From Caldatribacterium sp051549785 (lineage in GTDB: Bacteria > Atribacterota > Atribacteria > Atribacterales > Caldatribacteriaceae), in assembly GCF_051549785.1 (NCBI RefSeq), contig NZ_CP189974.1:1612001-1676000 (forward strand): a stretch of 64,000 nt of DNA, given 5' to 3'. Below, in pieces: positions 41,550-51,243 of the stretch. Within the stretch, counting starts at the first letter, position 1. Each line of letters starts with the position of its first letter. A program made the translations under genes and the position numbers. The notes beneath the pieces are model-generated. The model was not told the origin of the DNA, did not search any database, and was given only the letters and a program-made list of their open reading frames with translations.

Positions 41550-42685
41550 CACACTTCCCTCCCTCCCAGGAACACGAAATCATCGGCGTGGATGACTTCC
41601 TCGCTCCAGTCCCCCTGACCCAGAATCTCTTCTATTTTTGTACTCCGCAGCCCCCGAATTTTCTCTAGTTCCTCTGAGGAGTAGTTCACGATGCCCCTCC
41701 CGATAAGTTCGCCACCCTCGCCCACGACTTCCACACAGTCTCCTGCCTCGAATCGTCCCCGAACGTCCACCACTCCTGCAGGGAGAAGGCTCTTCTTCTC
41801 AAAGAGCGCTCTCTTTGCCCCCTCATCCACCACAACCTGCCCCTGAGGGATCATGCCAAAGGCGATCCACCGTTTCTTCCCGCGTAGGGAATGCTCTGCA
41901 GGATAGAAGAACGTCCCCAAAGCTTCTCCCGCAAGAAGACGGGGGAGAATCCCAAAATCCCTCCCCGAGGCAACAATGACCCCAATTCCCGAGAGGGTAG
42001 CGATTCTCGCTGCAAGGATTTTGCTGCGCATACCCCCGGTAGCAAGAGTACTCCCTTCCTTCTTTGCCATTCGCTCAATCTCCTCATCGATGACCCAAAC
42101 CTCTGGGATGAGTTCCGCCTGAGGGAACCGGCGCGGATCATCGGTGTACAGACCCTCAACATCAGAAAGGATAATCAAGAGATCAGCATCAACAATCGAG
42201 GCCACAAGAGCTGAAAGGCGATCGTTATCGCCGAACTTAATTTCCTCCACTGCCACCGTATCGTTTTCGTTCACAATGGGGACTATCCCCAGTCGCAGGA
42301 GAGCTTCAAAAGTGTTCCGGGCGTTCAAGTACTTTGAGCGGTTGTGGACATCCTCGGGAGCCAAAAGAATCTGCGCAACCCTCACACCGAACTCTGCAAA
42401 GACGGAGCAGTAGTGCTGCATGAGTATCCCCTGACCCACCGCCGCCATTGCCTGCTTGAAGGGAATGTCGCTGCGCCGCCGGGTAATGCCAAGGGCACTC
42501 ATGCCGCAGGCAACCGCTCCCGAAGAAACCAGGACCACCTCTTTCCCCTGCGTTCTGGCCTCCACAATGTTCTTGGCCAGACTCCGCAACCGGTCCTGAG
42601 AGAGGGAAAATCCATCAACAAGAAGCGAAGAGCCCACTTTAACCACGAGACGATGCGCATTCGTTACGATTGTTTTCCGTTCCAT
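41549..42685 (-). CDS. proB: Glutamate 5-kinase with C-terminal PUA domain
   Basis: 378 residues. The kinase domain has VVKVGSSLL, VLVSSGAVACGM, NENDTVAVEEIKFGDNDRLSA and GTGGM-like ATGGMRSKI; the PUA domain fills about residues 275-370 (GARRALFE-like, VVDVRGRFEAGDCVEV). Proline feedback acts on the kinase in this family. It overlaps obg by 22 bases. Confidence 0.96.
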   Translation of the reverse strand: MERKTIVTNAHRLVVKVGSSLLVDGFSLSQDRLRSLAKNIVEARTQGKEVVLVSSGAVACGMSALGITRRRSDIPFKQAMAAVGQGILMQHYCSVFAEFGVRVAQILLAPEDVHNRSKYLNARNTFEALLRLGIVPIVNENDTVAVEEIKFGDNDRLSALVASIVDADLLIILSDVEGLYTDDPRRFPQAELIPEVWVIDEEIERMAKKEGSTLATGGMRSKILAARIATLSGIGVIVASGRDFGILPRLLAGEALGTFFYPAEHSLRGKKRWIAFGMIPQGQVVVDEGAKRALFEKKSLLPAGVVDVRGRFEAGDCVEVVGEGGELIGRGIVNYSSEELEKIRGLRSTKIEEILGQGDWSEEVIHADDFVFLGGREV

Positions 42686-43938
42686 TGTGAAAGCACAAGC
42701 CCTTTTCCCGTCCAGACAAACCGGTAGGATCCAATCTCTACCGTACTTCCCGGAGGCAAGGCCCCAAGGTACCGGAGAAAACCCGATCTTTCGAGTTCCT
42801 CATGGAAGGCAACCTCATCCTTTTCAGGGGGACACTCCTTTACAAGCCTTTCCAAAAAACGCGAGGCGAAACGGTACACCCGCGGGGAACGTCCCTGCAC
42901 GTTCCCCTCCCCCAGGGAGGAAGAAGGGGAAACCTCTTCCTCCTCCCTAAGCCTCAACAGTTCCACCACCCTGTCCAGAAGCTCAGAGAGACCGAAACGG
43001 GTCACCGCCGAGACGCCAACCCCGACCATGCCTTCCTGAGCCAGCCTCCGGGCAAAGTGTTCCCACCTTTCTTGTGCCTCAGGAAGGTCGAGTTTTGTCC
43101 CTACAACAATGAAAGGTTTCTCAAGAAGCGATGCGCTATACTGGGAGAACTCCTGGCGGAGAATGGAAAAGTCTTTCCACGGGTCACCGGAGTACGGAAA
43201 CGCCATATCAACAAGACAGAGGATGACCCGCACCCGCTCCACATGCCGCAGGAACTCTAGACCCAGTCCCGCTCCCTGGCTTGCCCCTTCGATGATTCCA
43301 GGGATATCAACCATGATGAAGCGTTCGTCCCGGTGCCGCACCACACCCAGAGTGGGATGGAGCGTCGAGAAAGGATAAGGAGCAATGCGTGGCCGGGCAT
43401 CGCTCACCACAGAAAGCAGGGTGGACTTCCCCGCATTGGGAAGGCCCGCAAGCCCAACATCAGCAATGAGTTTGAGCTCAAGACGGAGTTTCCTTTTCTC
43501 CCCCTCCTCCCCCCGCAAGGCAATGCGAGGTGCCTGATTCGTCGCAGTGGCAAACGATGCGTTCCCTCGCCCTCCCCGACCGCCCCGGGCAACGAGTACC
43601 TCCATGCCGTCCACCACAAGGTCGGCAAGGAGTTCCCCCGTCTCGGCATCAAAAACCTGAGTCCCCACAGGAACCTCGATGACGATGTCCTCCCCCTTTG
43701 CGCCGTGCTTCTTCTTCCCCTGCCCCGGCTCTCCAGAGGGCGCCTGGTACAGAGGCTGCAGGGCTACATCGTAAAGGGTCTTTTTTCGGGAGGAAGCGCG
43801 CAAAAAAACACTCCCCCCATCACCTCCATCGCCTCCGTCTGGACCACCCCGGGGGACATATTTCTCCCGGCGAAAGTGAATTGCCCCATCCCCTCCTCTG
43901 CCACCCCGAACCTCTATGAACGCGCGATCAACGAACAT
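42664..43938 (-). CDS. obg: GTPase Obg/CgtA with C-terminal OCT domain
   Basis: 424 residues in three parts: the glycine-rich Obg fold (1-157), a G domain with GLPNAGKST, DIPG, and a TKLD motif, and a C-terminal OCT domain (about 345-420) with RFVWTGKGLVLSQWN. It acts in late 50S assembly and stress signalling. The OCT domain is typical of Firmicutes, Thermotogae and Deinococcus groups and less so of proteobacteria. It follows rplU-rpmA in the standard order. Confidence 0.96.
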   Translation of the reverse strand: MFVDRAFIEVRGGRGGDGAIHFRREKYVPRGGPDGGDGGDGGSVFLRASSRKKTLYDVALQPLYQAPSGEPGQGKKKHGAKGEDIVIEVPVGTQVFDAETGELLADLVVDGMEVLVARGGRGGRGNASFATATNQAPRIALRGEEGEKRKLRLELKLIADVGLAGLPNAGKSTLLSVVSDARPRIAPYPFSTLHPTLGVVRHRDERFIMVDIPGIIEGASQGAGLGLEFLRHVERVRVILCLVDMAFPYSGDPWKDFSILRQEFSQYSASLLEKPFIVVGTKLDLPEAQERWEHFARRLAQEGMVGVGVSAVTRFGLSELLDRVVELLRLREEEEVSPSSSLGEGNVQGRSPRVYRFASRFLERLVKECPPEKDEVAFHEELERSGFLRYLGALPPGSTVEIGSYRFVWTGKGLVLSQWNGKQS

Positions 43939-43941
43939 GAA

Positions 43942-44202
43942 CTACACAGGGACCTGGGAGAGTACTGAAACCCACTTCCGCCCCTTTTTTGTCTCGAAGA
44001 CCACGTAGCCATCCCTCAGGGCAAAAAGCGTGTAGTCCCGTCCAACCCCCACGTTTTTCCCCGGTTTGATCCGGGTTCCCCGTTGCCGGACGACGATGCT
44101 CCCGGCCCGAACGAATTGCCCTCCATAGGCCTTAACCCCAAGGTACTTGGGGTTGCTGTCCCGGCCATTCCGAGCGCTCCCACCGCTCTTTTTATGCGCC
44201 AT
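43942..44202 (-). CDS. rpmA: 50S ribosomal protein L27
   Basis: 86 residues, starting MAHKKSGGSARNGRDSNPKY and GVKAYGGQFVRAGSIVVRQRG. There is no N-terminal cleavable extension of the kind processed by Prp in Firmicutes; the mature MAHKK end is encoded directly. Confidence 0.97.
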   Translation of the reverse strand: MAHKKSGGSARNGRDSNPKYLGVKAYGGQFVRAGSIVVRQRGTRIKPGKNVGVGRDYTLFALRDGYVVFETKKGRKWVSVLSQVPV

Positions 44203-44208
44203 ACTCCA

Positions 44209-44529
44209 TCATGCCCCCTTGATCTCTATCTTCTCAATCCGCACAAGGGTTACCGGCTGACGATGCCCTCTCTTGCGCCGGTAATTCACCTTGGGTTTGT
44301 ACTTGAAAACGATGACCTTTTTCCCTTTCCCCACACTGAGGACCCGCCCCTTGACCTGCACATTCTCAAGATAAGGTCTACCTACGAGGATTTCTCCATC
44401 CTTCCGGGCCAGAAGCACCCGGTCAAAAGCCACTTCCTCATTCACCGGGGCTAGCATGCAATCCACCTGAAGCAGTGAACCTTCGGTAACCTTGTATTGC
44501 TTTCCTGCTGCCTCCACGATGGCAAACAC
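44209..44529 (-). CDS. rplU: 50S ribosomal protein L21
   Basis: 106 residues, MFAIVEAAGKQYKV at the start, VNYRRKRGHRQPVTLVRI near the end. Start is GTG with GGGAGGTG seven bases upstream. First gene of the rplU-rsfS transcript. Confidence 0.97.
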   Translation of the reverse strand: MFAIVEAAGKQYKVTEGSLLQVDCMLAPVNEEVAFDRVLLARKDGEILVGRPYLENVQVKGRVLSVGKGKKVIVFKYKPKVNYRRKRGHRQPVTLVRIEKIEIKGA

Positions 44530-44557
44530 GGCATTTCACCTCCCAAGGACGGATGGT

Positions 44558-44586
44558 AATTTACCACAGATGCTTCTTTCCGTCAA
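44558..44586 (-). promoter_or_regulatory. Sigma-A promoter of rplU-rpmA-obg
   Basis: TTGACG (44586-44581), 17 bases, TAAATT (44563-44558), in the 61-base gap between rng and rplU. Confidence 0.8.
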
Positions 44587-44590
44587 ACGG

Positions 44591-46072
44591 TCACGCGATT
44601 TCCTGCATCCGTGTCCGGACTTCTTCGTCACCCACCCCGACGATGCTGTACCTCCGGGGCGGCAGGTTTCCGCTCACCTTCCAGAGGATTTCCTTCCCAT
44701 AGAGCTTCCGGAGATTCTGCAGGAATCGCTCGCCTTCTGAGGCAAGATACCCTCCAAGCTCCTCCCCCACTGCAAAGCCAAGAACCGAAGAAGACGTGTG
44801 ACGGCAGATTTCTTCAACCTTGCGCAGGAAATTCACGGCCACGGTTTCAAGTGAAAGCACCCTTCCCTCCCCCTCGCAGAAAGGGCACGGTTCACGGAGG
44901 AGCGAGTCAAGGCTTTTCCGAACACGTTTTCTCGTCATCTCCACGAGGCCAAGTTCGCTCATATCCACGACCGTGCATCTTGTTCGGTCCCGGCTCAGGA
45001 ATTCTTCAAGGGCACGGACAACCTGCCGGCGGTGTTCCTTCTTCTCCATGTCAATGAAGTCGATGAGGATAATCCCCCCGATATCCCGCAGGCGAACCTG
45101 TCGGGCGATTTCCTCTGCAGCCTCGAGGTTGGTTTTCAGAATGGTCTCCTGGAGATCTTTCTTACCCACAAACTTCCCGGTGTTCACATCGATGACCGTC
45201 ATGGCTTCAGTCCGATCAAACACAAGATATCCACCACTGCGAAGCCAGACCTTTCGGCTCAGAGCTCGTTCGATTTCCTTTTGGAGACCAAAGTGTTCGA
45301 AGATGTTCTCTCGACCCTCAAAGAAATGAACCCGCTCTGCGAGATGAGGAACCAGAGACTCTATGAAATCCTTGAGCTTCTGGTACCCAAAAAAGGAGTT
45401 GATCCAGATGTTCTCCACGCTCTCATCCACAATATCGCGCACCAGAGCATAGATGAGACTCGCCTCCTGGTAGAGCAGAGCAGGAGCTGTGGTGATTTCG
45501 GCCTTCTTCTGGATACGATGCCAGAGGCGGACCAGGGATTCAACGTCTTCCCGAATTTCTTCGACGCTTTTCCCCTCTGCAGCAGTCCGAACGATGATGC
45601 CAGAACCGTTGGGGCGTATCCGTTCCACAATCCTCTTCAACCTTTCCCGCTCCTCGCCTGATGCAATGCGGTGCGACACCCCTACAACGTCCATACCAGG
45701 CATGAAGACCACGTATCTCCCAGGAAGGGTGATCTTCGTGGAGACCCGGGCGCCTTTCGTCCCCATGGGCTCCTTGGCTACCTGAACGATGATTTCCTCC
45801 CCAACCCGGATGAGGTTCTCGATCTTGACGTCCTTCCGCTTCTCGTCAAGGAGCATATCGCCGATGAAGAGGAAGGCGTTCTTGTCAAGACCGATGTTCA
45901 CAAAAGCCGATTGAATCCCGGGAAGGACGTTCTCCACAACACCCTTGTAAATATTCCCCGCAAGACGCAACTCCACTGCTCGCTCGAAGAAGAACTCCAC
46001 AACCTTCCCGTCCTCAAGGAGCGCTGCCCGCGTTTCAACTTCAGACATGTCGATGACGATATCTCTCCGCAA
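44591..46072 (-). CDS. rng: Ribonuclease G/E family endoribonuclease
   Basis: 493 residues. An S1 domain is near residues 35-120 (GNIYKGVVENVLPGIQSAFVNIG). The DNase I-like catalytic core has VIDVNTGKFVGKKD and ILIDFIDMEKKEHRRQV with the magnesium-binding Asp residues, and the zinc-link EPCPFCEGEG follows. The length without a long C-terminal tail fits RNase G more than degradosome RNase E. Start is TTG at 46072, seven bases after GGAGG. It sits before rplU as in many genomes (rng-rplU-rpmA). Confidence 0.94.
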   Translation of the reverse strand: MRRDIVIDMSEVETRAALLEDGKVVEFFFERAVELRLAGNIYKGVVENVLPGIQSAFVNIGLDKNAFLFIGDMLLDEKRKDVKIENLIRVGEEIIVQVAKEPMGTKGARVSTKITLPGRYVVFMPGMDVVGVSHRIASGEERERLKRIVERIRPNGSGIIVRTAAEGKSVEEIREDVESLVRLWHRIQKKAEITTAPALLYQEASLIYALVRDIVDESVENIWINSFFGYQKLKDFIESLVPHLAERVHFFEGRENIFEHFGLQKEIERALSRKVWLRSGGYLVFDRTEAMTVIDVNTGKFVGKKDLQETILKTNLEAAEEIARQVRLRDIGGIILIDFIDMEKKEHRRQVVRALEEFLSRDRTRCTVVDMSELGLVEMTRKRVRKSLDSLLREPCPFCEGEGRVLSLETVAVNFLRKVEEICRHTSSSVLGFAVGEELGGYLASEGERFLQNLRKLYGKEILWKVSGNLPPRRYSIVGVGDEEVRTRMQEIA

Positions 46073-46075
46073 ACC

Positions 46076-46660
46076 TCATCCTCCATTCCTTTCCCAAAGA
46101 AGTAGCTTTTCCCTCACGATTCTTCTGGGAAAAGGACAGCCAGAATTCGTCTCAAGGAAAGCAGCAAGCTTCAGGGGATTCCACAGCACCTTCTCCCCCT
46201 TAAAGAGAAATGATACCACAGGAGAGGACCCCTCCAAAGAGCATACCGTGATGTCCTCAGGGAGTGTCCACTCTTCTTTGGGACTCCAGAATGCAGGGAA
46301 AAAGAAGGTGTACACAATGCCCCGGAGAATCCTCTGCACCGGGGGATCAAAGGACGCAAGGGCCTGGACCCGCATCACAGCCAGTTCCTCAGGGACTTCC
46401 CGATTCAGCCGCTCTTGAAGTTCCCAGGGCGGGAGTGGCTCTCCACAGAACACCTCAAAACACTCCGCTTTACTCTCAACCCCCAAAGGAGTGGCAAAAG
46501 GAAAGGAGAAGAGTGGACGAGGGTTAAAGCCCTGGGAGTACAGCACCGGTATCGCCGCACGGCGGAAAACCCGTTCCCACGTCCGATACACGTCAAGATG
46601 GGCCAGAAGATGGAATGGAGCAAGTTTACAATGCTGTATCCGATAGCGAAACTTCTCCAC
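46076..46660 (-). CDS. DUF2344 (TIGR03936 type) protein
   Basis: About 194 residues. RYRIQHCKLAPFHLLAHLDVYRTWERVFRRAAIPVLYSQGFNPRP is the conserved start of this family, which is found next to, or fused with, the TIGR03960 radical SAM protein, as here. Function unknown; a role in tRNA or RNA modification is suspected from context only. GTG at 46660 has GGGGTG seven bases upstream; the GTG at 46666 is possible. Confidence 0.85.
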   Translation of the reverse strand: MEKFRYRIQHCKLAPFHLLAHLDVYRTWERVFRRAAIPVLYSQGFNPRPLFSFPFATPLGVESKAECFEVFCGEPLPPWELQERLNREVPEELAVMRVQALASFDPPVQRILRGIVYTFFFPAFWSPKEEWTLPEDITVCSLEGSSPVVSFLFKGEKVLWNPLKLAAFLETNSGCPFPRRIVREKLLLWERNGG

Positions 46661-48416
46661 TGCCACACACCCCGCACCGTGTGCAGTTTTTCAGCGCGCA
46701 CGGGGGACTGGGGAGACCCTGGCGCGCCCTCTGGTACTCTTCCCAGAGAAAAGCTTTACTCACCCCACAGGATATGTGTTCCCAGGGGAAAACCTCGCTG
46801 AAGGATCGGCTTCGGTAGAGATACCAGGAAAGGTCAAGACCCTCCTCCTCAAGCGACTCCCCCCACCGCTGCATCAAGAAGTGTTCCTGCCATCCCTCGA
46901 GAACCCCCCCTTTGTAGTACACCCGCAAAAGCACGTTGGCGAGCCTGCGGTCCCCCCGGGCAAGCAGAGCTTCAATCTGGCTCATCTCAAAGGAAGACCA
47001 GTGGTAACGGACCTGGGACCGTAAAGGCCGGAAGAAGTCCCTCAAGAGGCGAATCTTTTCCTCAAGCGCTTCTTTGCGATCCTGAGGAACCCACTGGAAA
47101 GGCGTGTGGGGCTTCGGGACAAAGGCCGCAATACTCAGGTGGACCCTTGCGTTCTTTTTCAGACTCTTTCCAACCCTGAGGATTTCCCCAACGAGGCGAC
47201 CGATTCCCCGGATATCCTCCTCTTCCTCAAAGGGTAGCCCAATCATAAAGTACAGTTTGATCTCCTGCCACGACGCGGAAAAGGCACTCTCCGCAGCCTT
47301 GAGGATTTCCTCATCCTGCAATCCTTTGTTGATGATGTTCCGCAACCTCTCGGTTCCTGCCTCGGGTGCGAAAGTCAGGGTACTCTTCCGGACCCTCCGC
47401 AGGCTCTGCGCAAGGCGCACACTGAAAGTGTCCATGCGAAGAGACGGTAAGGAAACGTTAACCCGGTACGGTTCAAGAAGACGAGAAAGCTCTTCCACGA
47501 GCTCCTCGATCCGTGAGTAGTCGCTGCTACTCAGAGAGAGGAGCGAAACCTCCCCGTAGCCGCTGCTTCGAAGGAGTTCCAGGGCAAGCTCAATTACCCG
47601 CTCGGGCGTCCGCTCTCGCTTCGGCCGATAAATCATGCCTGCCTGACAGAAGCGACATCCCCGTGTGCATCCCCTGGCAATTTCCACAGCCACACGGTCG
47701 TGGATGATTTCAACATAGGGGACCACCGTCTTCGAGGGGAAAAAGGCATGCTCGAGGTCCTTCACAACCTGGCGCCGAACGGGTTGCCTTGGGGGAAGCG
47801 AGGGGACGTAAACCCCGGGGAAACGGGAGAGTTCTTCAAGGAGAACGTCCTTCCTCTGCCCTTTCATCTCTACAAGGGCCATAACGATATCTCCCAGGAC
47901 CTCCTCCGCTTCTCCGATGAAAAACGCGTCGAAGAAAGGCGCAAGGGGTTCCGGATTCACCGCGCATGGTCCTCCTCCAAGAACCAGGGGGAATCGTTCA
48001 TCCCGCTCGCTCTGGCGCAACGGTATCCTCGCAAGGTCGAGGAGGTACAGGACACTGGTATAGCTCAGCTCGTGCTGCAGGCTGATGCCCAGAAGGTCAA
48101 AGGAAGCCACCGGTTTTTTCCGCTCAAGAGAAAATAGGGGAATGCCCATCTCCTTCATCTTCCTCCCCATATCAGGCCAGGGAACGAATACTCTTTCCGC
48201 CTGAACTCCAGGCAGGGCGTTCAGTAGCCCATAGAGAATGCGAAGCCCAAGATGGGACATTCCCACCTCATACACATCGGGAAAGGCCAAAGCCACCGTG
48301 TACCGGATATCCTGCTCAGGCTTGACGGTAACATTCCATTCTCGCCCCAGATACCTCCCGGGTCGCTCCACCGAAAGGAGCGTCGTGTCATAGAAAAGCC
48401 GACGCTCTATATCCAT
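46626..48416 (-). CDS. TIGR03960-family B12-binding-like radical SAM protein
   Basis: 596 residues. An N-terminal cobalamin-binding-like domain (ALAFPDVYEVGMSHLGLRILYGLLN; GGPCAVNPEPLAPFFDAFFIGEAEE) is followed by the radical SAM core with EIARGCTRGCRFCQAG near residue 250, whose three Cys hold the [4Fe-4S] cluster. The C-terminal region ends with the cysteine set KNCTRCGVCG. Substrate is unknown. It overlaps the DUF2344 gene and rodA. Confidence 0.88.
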   Translation of the reverse strand: MDIERRLFYDTTLLSVERPGRYLGREWNVTVKPEQDIRYTVALAFPDVYEVGMSHLGLRILYGLLNALPGVQAERVFVPWPDMGRKMKEMGIPLFSLERKKPVASFDLLGISLQHELSYTSVLYLLDLARIPLRQSERDERFPLVLGGGPCAVNPEPLAPFFDAFFIGEAEEVLGDIVMALVEMKGQRKDVLLEELSRFPGVYVPSLPPRQPVRRQVVKDLEHAFFPSKTVVPYVEIIHDRVAVEIARGCTRGCRFCQAGMIYRPKRERTPERVIELALELLRSSGYGEVSLLSLSSSDYSRIEELVEELSRLLEPYRVNVSLPSLRMDTFSVRLAQSLRRVRKSTLTFAPEAGTERLRNIINKGLQDEEILKAAESAFSASWQEIKLYFMIGLPFEEEEDIRGIGRLVGEILRVGKSLKKNARVHLSIAAFVPKPHTPFQWVPQDRKEALEEKIRLLRDFFRPLRSQVRYHWSSFEMSQIEALLARGDRRLANVLLRVYYKGGVLEGWQEHFLMQRWGESLEEEGLDLSWYLYRSRSFSEVFPWEHISCGVSKAFLWEEYQRARQGLPSPPCALKNCTRCGVCGSGEVSLSDTAL

Positions 48417-49504
48417 CGTTCTCTTTCCTCCTGTTCCGTTCTCCAGATCAGGCGGGCAATCATTCCAGCGCCTGCAAGGTGGACAAGGAGCGAACTCCCT
48501 CCATAGCTCACAAAGGGGAGGGGAATACCCGTCACCGGGGCAATCCCGAGGTTCATCCCCACGTTGATACCAACCTGAAAGAGGAAAAGAATGCCGAAAA
48601 GGGAGGCGAAAAACCGTTCCTCCAGATTTCCTACTCGCTGCGCCGCCTCAAGAACAATCCAGAAAAAGAGGATGAAAAGGGTCAAAAGAACCATGCCCCC
48701 GACAAAACCGAACTGCTCGCAGAAAGCGGCAAAGATGAAGTCGGTGTACCGGGCAGGTAAAAACCGAAGCTGGGTCTGTTTCCCCGAAAGCCATCCCTGA
48801 CCCAGAAACCCCCCAGAACCAATGGCAATCTGGGATTGCACGACGTTGTACCCACTCCCCAGGGGGTCCTGCCAGGGATCGAGGAAAGCAAGAATCCGTT
48901 TCCTCTGGTACTCTTTCATGATGAACCAGGAAAGGGGCGAAAGACCGGCAACAAGACCAAGGAGAAGACCGAGTTTCCGCCTGTGCCATCCCCCGAGAAA
49001 GAGCGCCCCAAACCATAACACCCCAAGCACCAGGGCCGTTCCAAGATCCGGTTGCAGGAAAACGAGAAGCGTGGGAACGGCAACGAAGAACGCGCTTTTG
49101 ACCAGAAGGCTCCAGAAGTCCAGTTCATCCCGGTTGGTGCTCAGATACGAGCTCAAAAAGAAGAGCAGAGCGAGCTTAGCGAACTCCGAAGGCTGGACCG
49201 ACCGCGAAAAGAGCCACCGTCTTGCCCCCGTCTCGTCGCTCTCCCCGAAAACAAGCACCGCTCCCAGCGAAAGCACCGAAAGGAGATACCACAACCAGCT
49301 TCGCCGGAAAAGCCACTGGAAATCGGAAAAACGGAAGAGAAGAAAGAGTGCCCATCCCACGGCATTCCAGAGAATCTGTCTTCCAAAAAAGCTCTTTGGC
49401 CCAAACCCCTCATCCCTCAGCGGGTCAACGCTGTACACGGCAACAACGCCCAGGGCGCACAAACATAAAGTCACGAGCACGAAGAAGTGTTCCCGCCGCA
49501 TCAT
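48407..49504 (-). CDS. rodA: Rod-shape SEDS peptidoglycan polymerase RodA
   Basis: About 365 residues with about ten membrane helices. Family blocks: ARRWLFSRSVQPSEFAKL, LQPDLGTALVLG (with the catalytic Asp), GSGYNVVQSQIAIGSGG, GQTQLRFLP-like KQTQLRFLPARYTDFIF, and GIPLPFVSYGGSS. It polymerises glycan strands with its partner PBP2 (mrdA next door). Tandem ATGs at 49504/49501 overlap the mrdA stop. Confidence 0.94.
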   Translation of the reverse strand: MMRREHFFVLVTLCLCALGVVAVYSVDPLRDEGFGPKSFFGRQILWNAVGWALFLLFRFSDFQWLFRRSWLWYLLSVLSLGAVLVFGESDETGARRWLFSRSVQPSEFAKLALLFFLSSYLSTNRDELDFWSLLVKSAFFVAVPTLLVFLQPDLGTALVLGVLWFGALFLGGWHRRKLGLLLGLVAGLSPLSWFIMKEYQRKRILAFLDPWQDPLGSGYNVVQSQIAIGSGGFLGQGWLSGKQTQLRFLPARYTDFIFAAFCEQFGFVGGMVLLTLFILFFWIVLEAAQRVGNLEERFFASLFGILFLFQVGINVGMNLGIAPVTGIPLPFVSYGGSSLLVHLAGAGMIARLIWRTEQEERERWI

Positions 49505-51243
49505 GCTCCCCGATTCTGAAGAATCCATTCAATGACCTTTCGCGCCACCAGGGTAGCCTCACCGCTGCCGTCTCCCCCATGCTCAACAAGCACAAGGAAA
49601 ACAAACTTCGGACGATCGGAGGGGAAGAACCCCCCAAACCAGGAATGCTCCTTCCCATGAGGGTTCTGGGCTGTACCAGTTTTGGCTGCAAGTTTCACCG
49701 GTAACCCCCGGCAGTTAAACCCCGTTCCCTGGGTCACGACCTTCTCCATACCCCGAATAACAGTATCCCAGGTTTGGGAACGAAGCGCAATAGTCCTTCT
49801 GAGGTAGGGTTTCACCTCTTTTACGACCCTTCCATCTTCATCAAGGACCCTCCAGAGCACGTGGGGGTCGTAAACCTTTCCCCGGTTGGCCACTGCGCAA
49901 AGGAGGAGGTACATTTCAAGAGGGGTAACGAGGAGATACCCCTGACCGATGGAGAGGTTCATGGTGTCTCCCGGATACCATGCCTCTTTCAGGGCCTCCC
50001 GTTTCCACTCAGGCGTGGGGAAAAGGCCGGTCTTCACCCCCGGGAGGTCGAGGTGAGCATCCTGCCCAAAACCAAACATCCTCGCATAGCGGGCAATCCG
50101 CTCCGGACCCAGCCGTAATCCCAGAGTGTAGAAGACCACATTGCACGATTCAGCAATGGCCTCTTCAAAGGTCACCCTTCCGTGACCTCCCCTTTTCCAG
50201 CAGAGGTACTTCCGGTTCCCGTACTCCAGGTAGCCAGGGCAAAAAAACGATTCCCGTGGAGTTACCACCTGTTCCTCCAAAGCTGCAAGGGCGATGAGAA
50301 TCTTCAAAAGCGAACCAGGAGGATACAACGCCTGAGTAGGACGGGCCAGAAGGGGGTTGGATTTTTGCTCAAGGAGGTCCAGCCACTCCTTAAGACTCAG
50401 GCCTCGGCTGAAGAGGTTGGGGTCAAAACTTGGTTTACTCACAAACGCGAGGATTTCTCCAGTTGCCGGATCCCCCACAAGCACCACACCGTTTCGCCTT
50501 CCCAAAGCCTCGTAGCAGGCTCTCTGGAGTTCCCAATCAAGGGTGAGCTGCAGGGAATACCGGAAACGGGGAGACCGGAAATCGAGAACCTGCACAACCC
50601 TTCCCAGGGCGTCAACCTCAACGCGCCGGTACCCTTCCTCACCCCGAAGGAGGCTCTCGTAGAAGGACTCCACGCCGCTCTTCCCTATCCGGTCCTCGTT
50701 CCGGTACCCCATCTTGCCAAGGGCCTTCAATTCCTCAGGGCTCACCTTCCCCACATACCCAAGGAGCGAGGCCGCAACTTCCCCGTCTCTGTACTTTCGA
50801 GCAGGGTATGCCTCAACGAGGACCCCAGGGAGATGTTCCGAGTTCTCCTCGATTTTCACCACATCCTCAAGAGAAAGGTCTTCAAGGAGCACAAGCTCTC
50901 CCGGAGCACGTTCGCGAAGGGAAAAGGCGATGTCTCTTCCCAAAACTTCCCGAACCCGTTTCATGACGAGTTCCTCGTCACTGCTTCCCACGAGGAAAAC
51001 GAGGCGGAATCGGGGAATGTCCTCTGCAAGGCAAACGCCATGGCGATCGTAGATATTCCCCCGGAGGGTTTCAAGAAAGACAACCCGAACTCTGTTCCGC
51101 TCCGATCGCTCTCGAAACCATTCTCCCCGCAGAACCGAAAGATACCAGAGCCGGACCGAGAGAACAACAAAAAGGGCAATCCCCATCCAGAGTGCCGCTG
51201 CTACTCTCTGGCGAATCCTCTCCTCCATCCGCTCATTCCACAT
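49501..51243 (-). CDS. mrdA: Penicillin-binding protein 2 (transpeptidase of the elongasome)
   Basis: 580 residues. A membrane anchor near residues 14-35, the PBP dimerisation domain (RGNIYDRHGVCLAED), then the transpeptidase with PPGSLLK (SxxK), ESCNVVF (SxN) and LAAKTGTAQ (KTG). It works with RodA and MreC/D. ATG at 51243 follows GGAGG. Confidence 0.95.
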   Translation of the reverse strand: MWNERMEERIRQRVAAALWMGIALFVVLSVRLWYLSVLRGEWFRERSERNRVRVVFLETLRGNIYDRHGVCLAEDIPRFRLVFLVGSSDEELVMKRVREVLGRDIAFSLRERAPGELVLLEDLSLEDVVKIEENSEHLPGVLVEAYPARKYRDGEVAASLLGYVGKVSPEELKALGKMGYRNEDRIGKSGVESFYESLLRGEEGYRRVEVDALGRVVQVLDFRSPRFRYSLQLTLDWELQRACYEALGRRNGVVLVGDPATGEILAFVSKPSFDPNLFSRGLSLKEWLDLLEQKSNPLLARPTQALYPPGSLLKILIALAALEEQVVTPRESFFCPGYLEYGNRKYLCWKRGGHGRVTFEEAIAESCNVVFYTLGLRLGPERIARYARMFGFGQDAHLDLPGVKTGLFPTPEWKREALKEAWYPGDTMNLSIGQGYLLVTPLEMYLLLCAVANRGKVYDPHVLWRVLDEDGRVVKEVKPYLRRTIALRSQTWDTVIRGMEKVVTQGTGFNCRGLPVKLAAKTGTAQNPHGKEHSWFGGFFPSDRPKFVFLVLVEHGGDGSGEATLVARKVIEWILQNRGA